Positions 8,979 through 19,995 of a stretch of 64,000 bases of DNA are shown one piece after another (within the stretch, counting starts at the first letter, position 1; each line of letters starts with the position of its first letter). The notes below the pieces were generated by a model that was given only the letters and a program-made list of their open reading frames with translations, made no database searches and was not told where the DNA came from. The translations under genes were made by a program, and so were the position numbers. The stretch is from Sulfitobacter sp. DSM 110093 (lineage in GTDB: Bacteria; Pseudomonadota; Alphaproteobacteria; Rhodobacterales; Rhodobacteraceae). The stretch spans positions 3,283,501 to 3,347,500 of the forward strand of contig NZ_CP085167.1 of NCBI RefSeq assembly GCF_022788715.1, in the 5' to 3' direction.

Positions 8979-9821
8979 GGTGAACAGCCCCGCCGCCACG
9001 ATCATGCCTGCACCCAGCACCACGCTCGGGCGTAGCACCTCGTTGAAGACCGACAGGCCGATGATCACGGTAAAGATCAACTGCGTGTAGGCAAAGGGCT
9101 GCACGGCGCTCGCCTCGGCGACCTCATAACAGCGGATCAGCAGCCAATGCCCCGTCACCCCGGTGATGCAGAGCGACCCCATCAACAGCCAGTTGCCCGG
9201 TGTCATCGGCTCCCAAAACCAGACGCCGATGGCTGTCATCACCACCGCACCGGTCACGCCGGTCCAGAAGAAACTCGTCGCCGTATTGTCGCGCCGCGCG
9301 ACATAGCGGGTCAGCAGGCCGTAGACCGCGAACATCGCCGCCCCCGCCAGCGGGATCGCGGCAGCAGGGTCCACCACCCGAAGCCCCGGTTGCAGGATCA
9401 CCAGCACCCCAATGAAGCCCACACCAATCGCGGCCCACCGCCGCCAGCCGACTTTCTCACCCAAGATCGGACCGGAGAGCGCCGCCACCAGCAGTGGATA
9501 ACAGGTGAAGACAGCATGGCTTTCCACCAGCCCCAGAATCGTGAACCCCAGCACCATCGTACAAATCTGCGCCGAGAGCAGCACGCCGCGCAGGATTTGC
9601 ACCGCAGGCTGGGTGGTCGCGGCGGCTTTGCGGATGCCGCCTGCCTTGCGCAGCGCCAGCGCGATGACGAAGGCAGCAAAGAACCAATAGCGGATCATCA
9701 CCACCATCAGCACGTTGTAATTTTCGGCCAAATGGCGCGACAGCCCGTCTTGGACGGCAAAGACCATCGTTGTGGCGATCATCAGCATGATGCCGAGCGG
9801 GATGTTGTTGGACTGGCTCAT
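8943..9821 (-). CDS. EamA/RhaT-family inner-membrane transporter (DMT superfamily)
   Basis: A 292-residue hydrophobic protein with about ten predicted helices arranged as two EamA repeats. This is the typical size of drug/metabolite-superfamily exporters. The first repeat is marked by the VFAVQDGLSRHLAENY region and the second by AGAAMFAVYGLL. The substrate cannot be told from sequence. Its ATG overlaps the mnmD stop (ATGA), so the two genes are probably co-transcribed and translationally coupled, although no functional link is obvious. The 3' end runs 36 bases into the end of slt on the other strand. Confidence 0.85.
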   Translation of the reverse strand: MSQSNNIPLGIMLMIATTMVFAVQDGLSRHLAENYNVLMVVMIRYWFFAAFVIALALRKAGGIRKAAATTQPAVQILRGVLLSAQICTMVLGFTILGLVESHAVFTCYPLLVAALSGPILGEKVGWRRWAAIGVGFIGVLVILQPGLRVVDPAAAIPLAGAAMFAVYGLLTRYVARRDNTATSFFWTGVTGAVVMTAIGVWFWEPMTPGNWLLMGSLCITGVTGHWLLIRCYEVAEASAVQPFAYTQLIFTVIIGLSVFNEVLRPSVVLGAGMIVAAGLFTLWRERLQRRPG

Positions 9822-10492
9822 GCAGGCATCCTTGCGCGTGTCATGTGGCGTTTACGGCCATAGCCGGGGATACGGGAAACCTCGAAACCGCCCGCAGCGA
9901 GCGCACGGCGAACGAAGCCGGCGGCGGTATAGGTCGCGGCGGTGCCACCCGGCGCGGTGTGACGGGCCACTTCGGACATCAGATCATCGCCCCACAATTC
10001 AGGGTTCTTGGCCGGGGAAAATCCGTCAAGGAACCACGCATCGGCCTGCCCTTGCCATGCGGGAAGGGCCTGCCGCGCATCACCGATGATGATCTCGGCC
10101 CGCAGGCCGGGCAGCTCCAACACGCCGCCGGTGCCATCCCACGCCGCCGTCAGCGCATCACGCCGCCCGTCGAGCGCCGGAAAGGCCGCATGGGCCTGCG
10201 CCATATCCTCAGGCCGCATTGGGTAGGCTTCGAAACTGGTGAAATGCAGCGACCCTTGGTGGTCCGCGCGCATCCATGCGTCCCATGCCAGCAGCAGGTT
10301 CAGCCCGGTGCCAAAGCCCAGTTCGGCGATGTGAAAACCGGGGCGAAAACGCTCTGGCAGGTCATTGCCCGCCAGAAAGACATAGGCCGTTTCCGCCGCG
10401 CCGTCCTCTAGGCTGAAGTAGGGATCATCGAACTGGGTCGAGACGGGCACTTGGCCCTCGCGCCACGTGATCTGGGCATTCTGGTCTGGCAC
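9818..10492 (-). CDS. mnmD: tRNA 5-methylaminomethyl-2-thiouridine methyltransferase (MnmD)
   Basis: A 224-residue SAM-dependent methyltransferase of the MnmC N-terminal (DUF752) type. It adds the last methyl group of mnm5s2U at tRNA position 34. The SAM site reads ELGFGTGLNLLLAW, and FLDGFSPAKNPELW is the family signature. I use the GTG ending at 10492: it has AGGA six bases upstream and gives the standard N-terminus (PDQNAQITWREG). The longer open frame upstream is antisense to the next gene. In many bacteria this domain is fused to an FAD oxidoreductase; here the partner-like gene is separate and divergent, starting 64 bases away. Confidence 0.88.
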   Translation of the reverse strand: MPDQNAQITWREGQVPVSTQFDDPYFSLEDGAAETAYVFLAGNDLPERFRPGFHIAELGFGTGLNLLLAWDAWMRADHQGSLHFTSFEAYPMRPEDMAQAHAAFPALDGRRDALTAAWDGTGGVLELPGLRAEIIIGDARQALPAWQGQADAWFLDGFSPAKNPELWGDDLMSEVARHTAPGGTAATYTAAGFVRRALAAGGFEVSRIPGYGRKRHMTRARMPA

Positions 10493-10556
10493 GGTACGTC
10501 CTGCTAGAGGGGGAGTGAAGTCGCGCAGACACTGCGCAAGCTGGCGGGGAATGGCA

Positions 10557-11588
10557 ATGGTGGATGTAACCGTAAGAGGGGCCGGGATTTTTGGCCTGTC
10601 GGTGGCTTGGGCCTGTGTGCTGCGCGGCGCATCGGTGCAGGTGGTCGATCCGGCAGGCCCGGCAGCAGGCGCCTCGGGCGGGATCGTGGGCGCGCTGGCG
10701 CCGCATGTGCCGGAGAATTGGAACGCCAAGAAAGCCTTTCAGCTTGAAAGCCTGCTCAGCGCGGAGGGTTTCTGGGCCGAGGTGGAGGCCGTGGGCGGTC
10801 ACGCCCCGGGTTATATCCGCAGCGGGCGGTTGCAGCCGGTGGCGGATGACGCGGCGCTCGCGCTGGCGCGGCAACGACAAGAAACGGCAGCCGAGCTTTG
10901 GCAGGGCCGCGCCCGGTGGGAATTGGTCCGCACCGAAGATCGCGATTGGGCCCCGCACAGCCCCACCGGCTGGCTGATCCACGACACGCTCAGCGCCCTC
11001 GTCCACCCGCGCCAAGCCTGCGCGGCGCTGGTGGCGGCTTTGGCGGTGAAAGGCGTTGAAGTTCTCAACGACGCCCCGGATCAAGGCAAAACCCTTTGGG
11101 CCACCGGGGTCGCGGGGTTGGAAACGCTCAACGCTGGCCATGCACGTTTGGTCGGCGCAGGCATCAAGGGCCAAGCCGCGCTTTTGCAGCTAGATCGGGG
11201 CGGCACACCTCAGCTTTTCGCCGATGGGGTGCATGTGATCCCGCATCTGGACGGTACGGTGGCCGTCGGCGGCACGACCGAACGCGAATACGACAGTCCC
11301 GACAGCACCGACGCGCAGCTTGATGACGTAATCGCCAAAGCCCGCGCGGCTGTGCCTGCTTTGAAAGATGCCATGATCGTCGAACGCTGGGCAGGTCTGC
11401 GCCCGCGCAGCCGTAGCCGCGCGCCGATGCTGGGCGCTTGGCCGGACAAACCGGGGCATTACATCGCCAACGGCGGGTTCAAGATCGGGTTCGGCATGGC
11501 CCCCAAAGTAGCAGAGGTGATGGCCGATCTTCTGCTCGAAGAGCGCGATGCCGTCCCAGAGGGCTTCAGGGTCGAGGACAACCTTTAG
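10557..11588 (+). CDS. FAD-dependent oxidoreductase, MnmC C-terminal-like (DAO family)
   Basis: A 343-residue D-amino-acid-oxidase-fold protein. The dinucleotide motif RGAGIFGLSVAWACV is at the N-terminus, followed by AAGASGG. The C-terminal part carries RPRSRSRAPMLG and a YIANGGFKIGFGMAP FAD-binding block. In MnmC this fold converts cmnm5U to nm5U by oxidative removal of the carboxymethyl group; the next step is catalysed by MnmD, which is encoded divergently here. Pairing suggests the same tRNA-modifying role, but glycine oxidase-like enzymes share the fold. The ATG at 10557 has GGGGA six bases upstream; an ATG two codons earlier is too close to it. Confidence 0.72.
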   Translation: MVDVTVRGAGIFGLSVAWACVLRGASVQVVDPAGPAAGASGGIVGALAPHVPENWNAKKAFQLESLLSAEGFWAEVEAVGGHAPGYIRSGRLQPVADDAALALARQRQETAAELWQGRARWELVRTEDRDWAPHSPTGWLIHDTLSALVHPRQACAALVAALAVKGVEVLNDAPDQGKTLWATGVAGLETLNAGHARLVGAGIKGQAALLQLDRGGTPQLFADGVHVIPHLDGTVAVGGTTEREYDSPDSTDAQLDDVIAKARAAVPALKDAMIVERWAGLRPRSRSRAPMLGAWPDKPGHYIANGGFKIGFGMAPKVAEVMADLLLEERDAVPEGFRVEDNL

Positions 11589-11598
11589 GCCAAAGAAA

Positions 11599-11621
11599 AA
11601 CCCCGGCCAGTGGCCGGGGTT
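11599..11621 (-). terminator. Terminator of the OmpA-like lipoprotein gene
   Basis: A perfect 10-bp stem (AACCCCGGCC with GGCCGGGGTT) has a three-base loop. On the minus strand it is followed by TTTTTCTTT, the layout of an intrinsic terminator for the lipoprotein gene ending at 11648. Convergent transcripts from 11588 could also fold it, but they lack a T run. Confidence 0.8.
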
Positions 11622-11647
11622 CAATACCGTTCCCAAAGGGGCGCGGT

Positions 11648-12304
11648 TTAACGCGCGTTGGGCAGGATCACGATCTCAACCCGACGGTTTTGCGATTTGC
11701 CTGCGGCACTCAAGTTGCTGGCAACTGGCTGGCTTTCACCGCGACCGAATGTCTGCAAACGCTGCTGCGGCACGCCGTTCGAGAGCAAAATGTTGCCCAC
11801 GGCCTGCGCGCGACGCTCGGAAAGCTGCTGGTTATATGCCGCTTCGCCGTCGCTGTCGGTGTGACCGACAACTTGCAATGTGGAGTTCTGGTAGATGTTC
11901 ACGTTCTGCGCCAATGCGGCCAGATCGTCACGCAATGCGGGTGATACGCTGGTGCTGTCGGTCGCGAACAGGATATCCTGCGGCAGTGTCACGATCAGAC
12001 GATCGCCAGTGTTGGTGATAACCACACGGCTGTCCATCGCGGCGCGCAGCTCGGCCTCTTGTTTGTCGAGCGAGTAACCAACGCCTGCGCCCAAGGTGCC
12101 ACCAATCAATGCGCCTTTGAGGGCACCTTTGCCGTCACCTTCGGAAATCGCGCCGGCAAGGGCCCCGACGCCCGCACCGATCAAAGCGCCATTCTTGGTC
12201 CGCTGGTTGGGATCGCCATTGCCGGGCTGCAGTGGCTGCGTACACGCACCCAGTGTCATCGCGCCGGCCAGAGCGGCGGCCAAAGTCATCTTCGAAGAAA
12301 TCAT
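11648..12304 (-). CDS. OmpA-family outer-membrane lipoprotein
   Basis: A 218-residue lipoprotein. The signal ends at lipobox LGAC with C21 as the predicted lipidated residue. A glycine-rich segment (GALIGAGVGALAGAISEGDG, about 40-60) resembles glycine-zipper proteins. The C-terminal OmpA-like peptidoglycan-binding domain reads VVGHTDSDGEAAYNQQLSERRA and later GRGESQPV. It probably tethers outer membrane to peptidoglycan, like YiaD or Pal-related proteins. The ATG ending at 12304 is preferred because GAAGG lies eight bases upstream; an ATG five codons earlier lacks a ribosome site. It is monocistronic with its own terminator. Confidence 0.9.
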   Translation of the reverse strand: MISSKMTLAAALAGAMTLGACTQPLQPGNGDPNQRTKNGALIGAGVGALAGAISEGDGKGALKGALIGGTLGAGVGYSLDKQEAELRAAMDSRVVITNTGDRLIVTLPQDILFATDSTSVSPALRDDLAALAQNVNIYQNSTLQVVGHTDSDGEAAYNQQLSERRAQAVGNILLSNGVPQQRLQTFGRGESQPVASNLSAAGKSQNRRVEIVILPNAR

Positions 12305-12436
12305 GTCTACTGCCTTCATGTTTGCGGGCCCCGTTCGGGCGGAGCATCTTGACGTGAACGCAATATAGACATGCAAAGTTCCCGCGAACATTACATATAA
12401 CCGTTATTCGGCAGAAACCCGCCCAGTAGCCGCAGT

Positions 12437-13306
12437 TTAGGCTTCCGCTCGCGCGGCTTCAAACGCCAGCATGGCCCGTTTTACCGGCAGGCCCCAATGG
12501 TAACCGCCCAAGCCCCCGCTTTTGCGTAGCGCACGGTGGCAGGGGATGAGCCAACTCACCGGATTGCGCCCCACAGCGGTGCCGACGGCGCGCACGGCAC
12601 GGGGGCTGCCAACGGTCTGCGCAATCTCGGAATAGGTGGTCACCTGCCCCGACGGGATGCTCAACAGCGCCTCCCAAACTTTGATCTGAAACGGCGCACC
12701 GATGAGGTAAAGCGGGGCCTTCGCCTCGGGGTCTTTTTGCATCCCAAACGCGGTGTCGACCCATGGGCGCAGCCGGTCTGGCGCTTCGACGAAATCAGCC
12801 ATGGGCCAGCGGCTGCAAAGGTCCACCATCGCTGCATCCTCTCCGACTTCGGATGACAGGGCCAAGCCGCAGATGCCTTTGTCGGTGCCCATCACCAGTG
12901 TCGGGCCAAAGGGGCTGTCAAACCACCCCCAATAGATCGTGAGCCCAGCGCCTTTGCGGGCGAACTCGCCGGGGCTCATCGCCTCCCAGCGCAGGAACAG
13001 ATCATGCAACCGCCCGCTGCCTGATAGCCCCAATTCATGCGCCGCCGCCAGTGTCGTGAAATGATCGCGCAGCATGACTTTGGCTTGATCCAGCATGAGA
13101 TATTGCTGGTAGCGTTTGGGCGACACCCCCACCCAGCGCGAGAACAGCCGCTGGAAATGCGCGGCGGACATGCCCATTTCCCCGGCGATCCAATTCAACT
13201 GTTTGGGGTCTTCGGCCTCGTCGATCAAGGCGATGGCGCGCCGCATCACTTGATAGTGGTAACCCTGATTGTCGGGTGCGGGGGATATGTCTGTGATCTG
13301 TGTCAT
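12437..13306 (-). CDS. AraC-type regulator fused to O6-methylguanine-DNA methyltransferase (Ada-like)
   Basis: A 289-residue two-domain protein. An AraC/XylS DNA-binding region occupies about residues 15-105 (AAHFQRLFSRWVGVSPKRY), and a methylated-DNA-protein cysteine methyltransferase domain about 125-289. The acceptor cysteine is C256 in LIPCHRA, with GTAVGRNP just before. It would repair O6-methylguanine by irreversible self-methylation and perhaps regulate transcription. Compared with E. coli Ada, the N-terminal zinc/methylphosphotriester domain is missing, so the usual activation switch is absent. The ATG at 13306 is used because the longer frame has no Ada-like sequence. It is divergent from nth, another base-repair gene. 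Confidence 0.88.
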   Translation of the reverse strand: MTQITDISPAPDNQGYHYQVMRRAIALIDEAEDPKQLNWIAGEMGMSAAHFQRLFSRWVGVSPKRYQQYLMLDQAKVMLRDHFTTLAAAHELGLSGSGRLHDLFLRWEAMSPGEFARKGAGLTIYWGWFDSPFGPTLVMGTDKGICGLALSSEVGEDAAMVDLCSRWPMADFVEAPDRLRPWVDTAFGMQKDPEAKAPLYLIGAPFQIKVWEALLSIPSGQVTTYSEIAQTVGSPRAVRAVGTAVGRNPVSWLIPCHRALRKSGGLGGYHWGLPVKRAMLAFEAARAEA

Positions 13307-13415
13307 GACGCAAAGATACGCGCACCCCCGGCCCCGCGCGACCCGTTTCTTGCGCCAATGTATCGCAGCCCGCCCCCGCTTGCCCTGCCGCGTCATTCAT
13401 CGCATACCCAAAGCC

Positions 13416-14060
13416 ATGGCCCGCCAACTTGATTATCATACCATCCGCGAGATTTTCGCACGCTTCCAACAGGCAGAGCCTGAGCCCAAGGGCGAATTGG
13501 ATCATGTGAATGTCTATACGCTGGTGGTGGCCGTGGCGCTAAGCGCGCAATCGACCGACGCGGGCGTCAACAAAGCCACGCGCGAATTGTTCAAGATCGC
13601 CGACACCCCGCAAAAGATGCTGGATCTGGGGATTGATGGGGTGACCGAACACATCAAAACCATCGGTCTCTATCGGCAGAAAGCCAAGAACGTCATCAAA
13701 CTGAGCCAAATTCTTGTTGATGAGTATGACGGCGAGGTACCGAACTCCCGCGCGGCGCTGCAATCGCTGCCGGGCGTCGGACGCAAGACGGCGAATGTCG
13801 TGCTCAACATGTGGTGGGAGCAACCCGCACAGGCCGTGGATACACATATCTTTCGCGTCGGTAACCGCACCGGCATCGCGCCGGGCAAAACGGTGGATGC
13901 TGTGGAACGCGCCGTCGAAGACAATATTCCCGCTGATTTTCAGCGTCATGCCCATCATTGGTTGATCCTGCATGGGCGCTATCATTGCAAGGCACGCAAA
14001 CCGCTGTGCCGCACCTGTATCATCCGTGACCTGTGCCAATACGAGGACAAGACAGAATGA
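13416..14060 (+). CDS. nth: Endonuclease III
   Basis: A 214-residue bifunctional DNA glycosylase/AP lyase for oxidised pyrimidines. The helix-hairpin-helix LPGVGRKTANVVLN carries the catalytic lysine K124, the catalytic aspartate is D142 (VDTHIFRV), and the C-terminal [4Fe-4S] ligands are C191-x6-C198-x2-C201-x5-C207. The ATG at 13416 fits the usual length; the longer frame is antisense to the Ada-like gene. The stop overlaps the start of the next gene (ATGA), so nth and the PfkB kinase are likely co-translated. Confidence 0.95.
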   Translation: MARQLDYHTIREIFARFQQAEPEPKGELDHVNVYTLVVAVALSAQSTDAGVNKATRELFKIADTPQKMLDLGIDGVTEHIKTIGLYRQKAKNVIKLSQILVDEYDGEVPNSRAALQSLPGVGRKTANVVLNMWWEQPAQAVDTHIFRVGNRTGIAPGKTVDAVERAVEDNIPADFQRHAHHWLILHGRYHCKARKPLCRTCIIRDLCQYEDKTE

Positions 14061-15046
14061 CCCAATACGAAGTGGTTGGCATCGGCAACGCCGTCGTCGA
14101 CGTGATCTCTCATGCTGATGACGCCTTTCTTGCCGACAATGGCATCGAAAAAGGCATCATGCAGCTGATCGAACGCGACCGTGCCGAAGACCTCTATGGT
14201 GCGATGCAAGACCGCTTGCAGACGCCCGGCGGCTCGGTCGCCAATACCGTCGCTGGCGCGGGTGCGCTGGGGCTGAAAACTGCGTTCATTGGCCGGGTAC
14301 GCGATGATGAATTGGGCCAGTTCTATGCCAAGGCCATGACCGACATCGGTATTGATTTTGTCAACGCGCCGGTGGCCGAAGGTGAAAACCCCACCTCGCG
14401 CTGCATGATCTTTGTGACCCCGGATGGGGAACGGTCGCTAAACACATATCTCGGGATATCGACTGGGCTGACGTCAGACGACGTGCCGCAGGCGGTGACC
14501 TCCAAGGCCAAGTTGATGTTCCTCGAAGGGTACCTCTTTGACCATGAAGCAGGAAAAACCGCATTCCGCGAGGCGGCGCGCGCGGCGACGGCGGGCGGCG
14601 GCATGGCGGGGATCGCGATTTCCGATCCTTTCTGCGTGGAACGCCACCGGGATGACTTCCTAACGTTGATCGAAAACGATCTGGGCTATGTCATCGGCAA
14701 CGAAGCCGAGATTCGCGCCCTGTGGGAAACCGACGACACCGAAGTCGCGCTGGCCAAAACGGCTGAGATTTGCCCGCTGGTGGTCTGCACCCGGTCGGGC
14801 GACGGGGTCACGCTGATGCGTGGCGATGAACGCGTCGATGTGCCGGTTGAGAAAGTCGTGCCAGTTGATGCCACAGGCGCGGGCGACCAATTCGCGGCGG
14901 GGTTCCTCTATGGCCTTGCCACGGGACGTGATCTGGAAACCTGCGGGCGTATGGGCAACATCTGCGCGGGAGAAGTCATTCGCCATATCGGCCCCCGCCC
15001 CGAGACCGACATCATGGCGCTTTTCCAAGCCGAAGGATTGGTCTGA
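14057..15046 (+). CDS. PfkB-family carbohydrate/nucleoside kinase (adenosine kinase-like)
   Basis: A 329-residue ribokinase-fold kinase. The N-terminal GGSVANTVAGAGALG (about 65-79) and C-terminal DATGAGDQFAAGFLYG signatures are both intact; the aspartate of GAGD is the catalytic base. Rhodobacterales proteins of this type are usually annotated as adenosine kinases, but substrate specificity cannot be read here. The start overlaps the nth stop, and a GNAT gene follows after two bases, so the three genes form one operon. Confidence 0.85.
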   Translation: MTQYEVVGIGNAVVDVISHADDAFLADNGIEKGIMQLIERDRAEDLYGAMQDRLQTPGGSVANTVAGAGALGLKTAFIGRVRDDELGQFYAKAMTDIGIDFVNAPVAEGENPTSRCMIFVTPDGERSLNTYLGISTGLTSDDVPQAVTSKAKLMFLEGYLFDHEAGKTAFREAARAATAGGGMAGIAISDPFCVERHRDDFLTLIENDLGYVIGNEAEIRALWETDDTEVALAKTAEICPLVVCTRSGDGVTLMRGDERVDVPVEKVVPVDATGAGDQFAAGFLYGLATGRDLETCGRMGNICAGEVIRHIGPRPETDIMALFQAEGLV

Positions 15047-15048
15047 GC

Positions 15049-15642
15049 ATGATTGAGGATGGTTTTCACGATGTCGCCCCCGGCAAGCTTGGGGTGGTGG
15101 TGACGCATCTTCAGATGCTCGAGAAACCTGTGTTGCGCGATGCGTCCCTGCCCGATGGTGTCACCTTCCGGCAGGTCACCCCGACGGTCGACTGGTTTCG
15201 CGATATCTTTCGCCGGGTCGGGGCGGATTGGCTGTGGTACGGGCGATTGAAACTGGATGACGCGGCGCTGATCACCGTGCTGCAAGACCCCGCGCGAGAT
15301 TTCTACACGCTGACACGTGACGGCAAAGACGAAGCGCTGCTTGAACTATACTTTTCCGAGGAAGGCACCTGCGAGCTGGCCTACTTCGGGCTGACCTCTG
15401 CGCTGATTGGCAGCGGGTCGGGGCGTTACTTGATGAACCAAGCAATCACGCTGGCGTGGGAAAAACCAATCGAGCGGCTACACCTGCACACCTGCACCAA
15501 CGACAGCCCGCAGGCGCTTGGTTTCTATGTTCGTTCGGGGTTCACACCCTTCCGCCGTCAGGTTGAGATTGACGACGATCCCCGCCTAAACGGTCTGCTG
15601 CCACGAGATGCGGCACCTCAGGTGCCCTTGATCGAAGGCTAA
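15049..15642 (+). CDS. GNAT-family N-acetyltransferase
   Basis: A 197-residue protein with an acetyltransferase core at about residues 95-180. Visible are a beta-strand ending in LAYFGLTSALIGSGSGRYLMN (the acetyl-CoA pyrophosphate loop, in degenerate form) and the C-terminal HTCTNDSPQALGFYVRSGF block typical of GNAT folds. The acceptor is unknown. It lies two bases after the PfkB kinase stop and is the last gene of the nth operon. Confidence 0.8.
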   Translation: MIEDGFHDVAPGKLGVVVTHLQMLEKPVLRDASLPDGVTFRQVTPTVDWFRDIFRRVGADWLWYGRLKLDDAALITVLQDPARDFYTLTRDGKDEALLELYFSEEGTCELAYFGLTSALIGSGSGRYLMNQAITLAWEKPIERLHLHTCTNDSPQALGFYVRSGFTPFRRQVEIDDDPRLNGLLPRDAAPQVPLIEG

Positions 15643-15657
15643 ACCGCTGCCGCCGGA

Positions 15658-16140
15658 TCACCTTTCCGGCGTGCAGTCGGCCCCTTGAAAGCATCCTACG
15701 ACTTTATCGATCATGGCGGGCTTGGGCGATCCGAACAGGTCGCCGCCGCAGGGGTTGCTCTCAAGCGTATAGGCGCCATCCGCCCCCCGTTCGAGAAAGG
15801 CCAACACCTCGCCCTCCTCGGCAGAGCCGCACCACGGGCCGTAGCACAGAACGTTCAGCGACAGTGGCTGCTCAAAAGGCACGTCAAAGCCCCCCTCCGA
15901 AAGCGCCTTGCCGCTAATCTCAGCCGAGATCGGCGTCTCTTTTGGTGGGTTGACCGTGCCGGTGCCGTTGTCCGGCAACGCGCTGGCGTCAAACGTCAGG
16001 CGGCCCTGCACCACGACATAGCTTTCCTCGGCCTTGGCCGCGCGCTGATATGTCGCCTCAACGGAATGCGGCAAACAACTGAGCGCAAGTGCGGGCAGTG
16101 GCGCCAACGTGGCCAGAGCGCAAGCGATGAAACGTTTCAT
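15658..16140 (-). CDS. Small exported protein of unknown function
   Basis: A 160-residue protein with a clear signal peptide ([19 protein letters not shown]). The mature part has six cysteines (at [25 protein letters not shown]), which suggests disulfides in the periplasm. I recognise no domain. Its start overlaps the rppH stop (ATGA), and the ribosome-binding site GAGGAG lies inside the end of rppH, so it should be translated with RppH. This coupling of a periplasmic protein to a cytoplasmic RNA hydrolase has no obvious reason. Confidence 0.75.
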   Translation of the reverse strand: MKRFIACALATLAPLPALALSCLPHSVEATYQRAAKAEESYVVVQGRLTFDASALPDNGTGTVNPPKETPISAEISGKALSEGGFDVPFEQPLSLNVLCYGPWCGSAEEGEVLAFLERGADGAYTLESNPCGGDLFGSPKPAMIDKVVGCFQGADCTPER

Positions 16141-16619
16141 AATTTCTCCTCAAACTCTTCAAGAACCGCCATATAGACCGCGCGTTTGAACGGCACGATA
16201 TTGGCAACCAATTGGTTCGCCGGTAGCCAGCGCCATTCCGAAAATTCAGGCTCAGCCGTTTGGATGTTGACCTGATCATCTTGCCCAAGGAAACGCATCA
16301 GGAACCATTTCTGTTCCTGCCCCCGATACCGTCCCTTCCAGATGTTGGGCACCAGTTCATGCGGCAGATCGTAGGGCAGCCAGCTCGTCGTTTCGGCTTC
16401 GATCTCTACCAGATCACGGGGGATGCCGGTCTCTTCCTCCAACTCGCGCAGGGCCGCATCACGCGCGGCCTCGCCCTTGTCTACCCCGCCTTGCGGCATC
16501 TGCCACGCATCTTGATCCCGGTCGCGCCGCTGACCGACAAAGACCTCGCCCTCGGCGTTCACCAGCATCACACCGACGCAGGCACGGTAGGGCAGTTTGG
16601 CAATCTCTTCGGGGGTCAT
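16137..16619 (-). CDS. rppH: RNA pyrophosphohydrolase RppH
   Basis: A 160-residue Nudix hydrolase that removes pyrophosphate from mRNA 5' ends and so triggers decay. The Nudix box [20 protein letters not shown] followed by TGIP is complete at about residues 36-58. The N-terminus [13 protein letters not shown] and WQMPQGG are RppH hallmarks. The ATG at 16619 has AGGAG ten bases upstream; the open frame continues further but without family sequence. It is divergent from fadH across about 180 bases. Confidence 0.92.
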   Translation of the reverse strand: MTPEEIAKLPYRACVGVMLVNAEGEVFVGQRRDRDQDAWQMPQGGVDKGEAARDAALRELEEETGIPRDLVEIEAETTSWLPYDLPHELVPNIWKGRYRGQEQKWFLMRFLGQDDQVNIQTAEPEFSEWRWLPANQLVANIVPFKRAVYMAVLEEFEEKL

Positions 16620-16701
16620 GGTGGCAAATCTCCTGAATGGCGTTCCCGCTGGAGTTAGCACGATCCCGGCGAGGCTCAAAGCGGTCACATCGCCGCTTTG
16701 A

Positions 16702-18828
<2,127 letters not shown>

Positions 18829-18838
18829 CACCCGCACT

Positions 18839-18865
18839 GCGCGCGCCCTTGCACCCGGCGCGCGC
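18839..18865. terminator. GC-rich hairpin after fadH
   Basis: A perfect 9-bp stem (GCGCGCGCC with GGCGCGCGC) encloses a nine-base loop, ten bases after the fadH stop. No T run follows on either strand, so it may stabilise the transcript 3' end rather than terminate. Confidence 0.4.
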
Positions 18866-18909
18866 AACCCGCTAAATCACCTGACGCTTTTGCCAGCCAA
18901 TAGGTGACC

Positions 18910-19851
18910 ATGCCCCTCTGCGTCTTCGACATATATGATGACGGCACCACCACGGTGCCCGAAGATAGCCATCTGACCGGGCCTGCGCGCTACCGTTGGT
19001 GGCATTACGACATGGCCGATCCCGCGCTGGCACCCTGGCTGGCCGAACACCTGCCCGAGATCCCGGCGGGCGCATTGCTGCAACCCGAAACGCGCCCGCG
19101 CTGTGATGAATATGAAGACGGTCTCATCCTCAATCTGCGCGGCATCAACCTGAACGAAGGGCAGCAAGCCGACCAGATGGTCTCGGTCCGGATGTGGGTG
19201 ACGGATGCGGTGGTGATCACCGTGCGGATGCGCCGGGTCTTTGCCATCGATGAATTGCGCGCGCTGGCCGCCCAGAACAACGCCCCGCCCCGGCCTTCGG
19301 CCTTCCTCGAAGCGCTGGTCTCAAGGTTGACCGCACGGGTGCAGATCGAAGTGGCGCGGCTGGCCGATCGCACGGCTTTCTACGAAACCGACCTCGAAGA
19401 CCTTAGCACCCCGCCGCCGAAAGACCTGCCCGTCACCCGCCGGAGCACGATCAAATTGGAACGCTACCTCGCGCCGCAGCGCAGCGCCTTGGAGCGGCTG
19501 GCGAACCTAGACCTGCCGCTGTTACCAGATGTCGATTCGATGAAACTGCGCGAACTGGCCAACCGCACCGCCATTGTGGTGGAAGAGTTGGACGCCCTAC
19601 AAGAACGTATCGTTACCGTCCAAGACGAACACGACAACCAAGTGGCCCAACGCCAAGCGCGCCATGGCTATGTGCTGTCGATTGCCGCTGCCGTTTTCTT
19701 GCCACTCGGTTTCCTGACCGGGCTGTTTGGTGTGAATGTCGGCGGGATGCCCGGCGTCGACGATCCGCGTGCTTTTGCCATCCTTTGCCTTGCCATGGTG
19801 GGCCTCGCCGCAATCATGCTGGCGGTTTTGAAATGGTTGCGCTGGCTTTAA
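18910..19851 (+). CDS. zntB: Zinc transporter ZntB (CorA superfamily)
   Basis: A 313-residue 2-TM-GxN family protein. A large N-terminal cytoplasmic domain of about 250 residues is followed by two C-terminal helices. The pore loop reads GLFGVNVGGMPG, where the CorA GMN motif is replaced by GVN, as in ZntB. ZntB moves Zn2+ across the inner membrane. The ATG at 18910 is chosen; a GTG two codons earlier coincides with the AGG of the ribosome site. Confidence 0.9.
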   Translation: MPLCVFDIYDDGTTTVPEDSHLTGPARYRWWHYDMADPALAPWLAEHLPEIPAGALLQPETRPRCDEYEDGLILNLRGINLNEGQQADQMVSVRMWVTDAVVITVRMRRVFAIDELRALAAQNNAPPRPSAFLEALVSRLTARVQIEVARLADRTAFYETDLEDLSTPPPKDLPVTRRSTIKLERYLAPQRSALERLANLDLPLLPDVDSMKLRELANRTAIVVEELDALQERIVTVQDEHDNQVAQRQARHGYVLSIAAAVFLPLGFLTGLFGVNVGGMPGVDDPRAFAILCLAMVGLAAIMLAVLKWLRWL

Positions 19852-19995
19852 GCGACTGGGAAACAGACTGTTCCGCCGTTTCCACGCCATGAACGATCCC
19901 CGCAAAGACCACGAGACTGTCTTGCCCCTGCCCCGATCCTGCCTGAATTGCCGCCCATATCTGGTTTCAACAAGATTAATGCGAAGGGACAGGCA

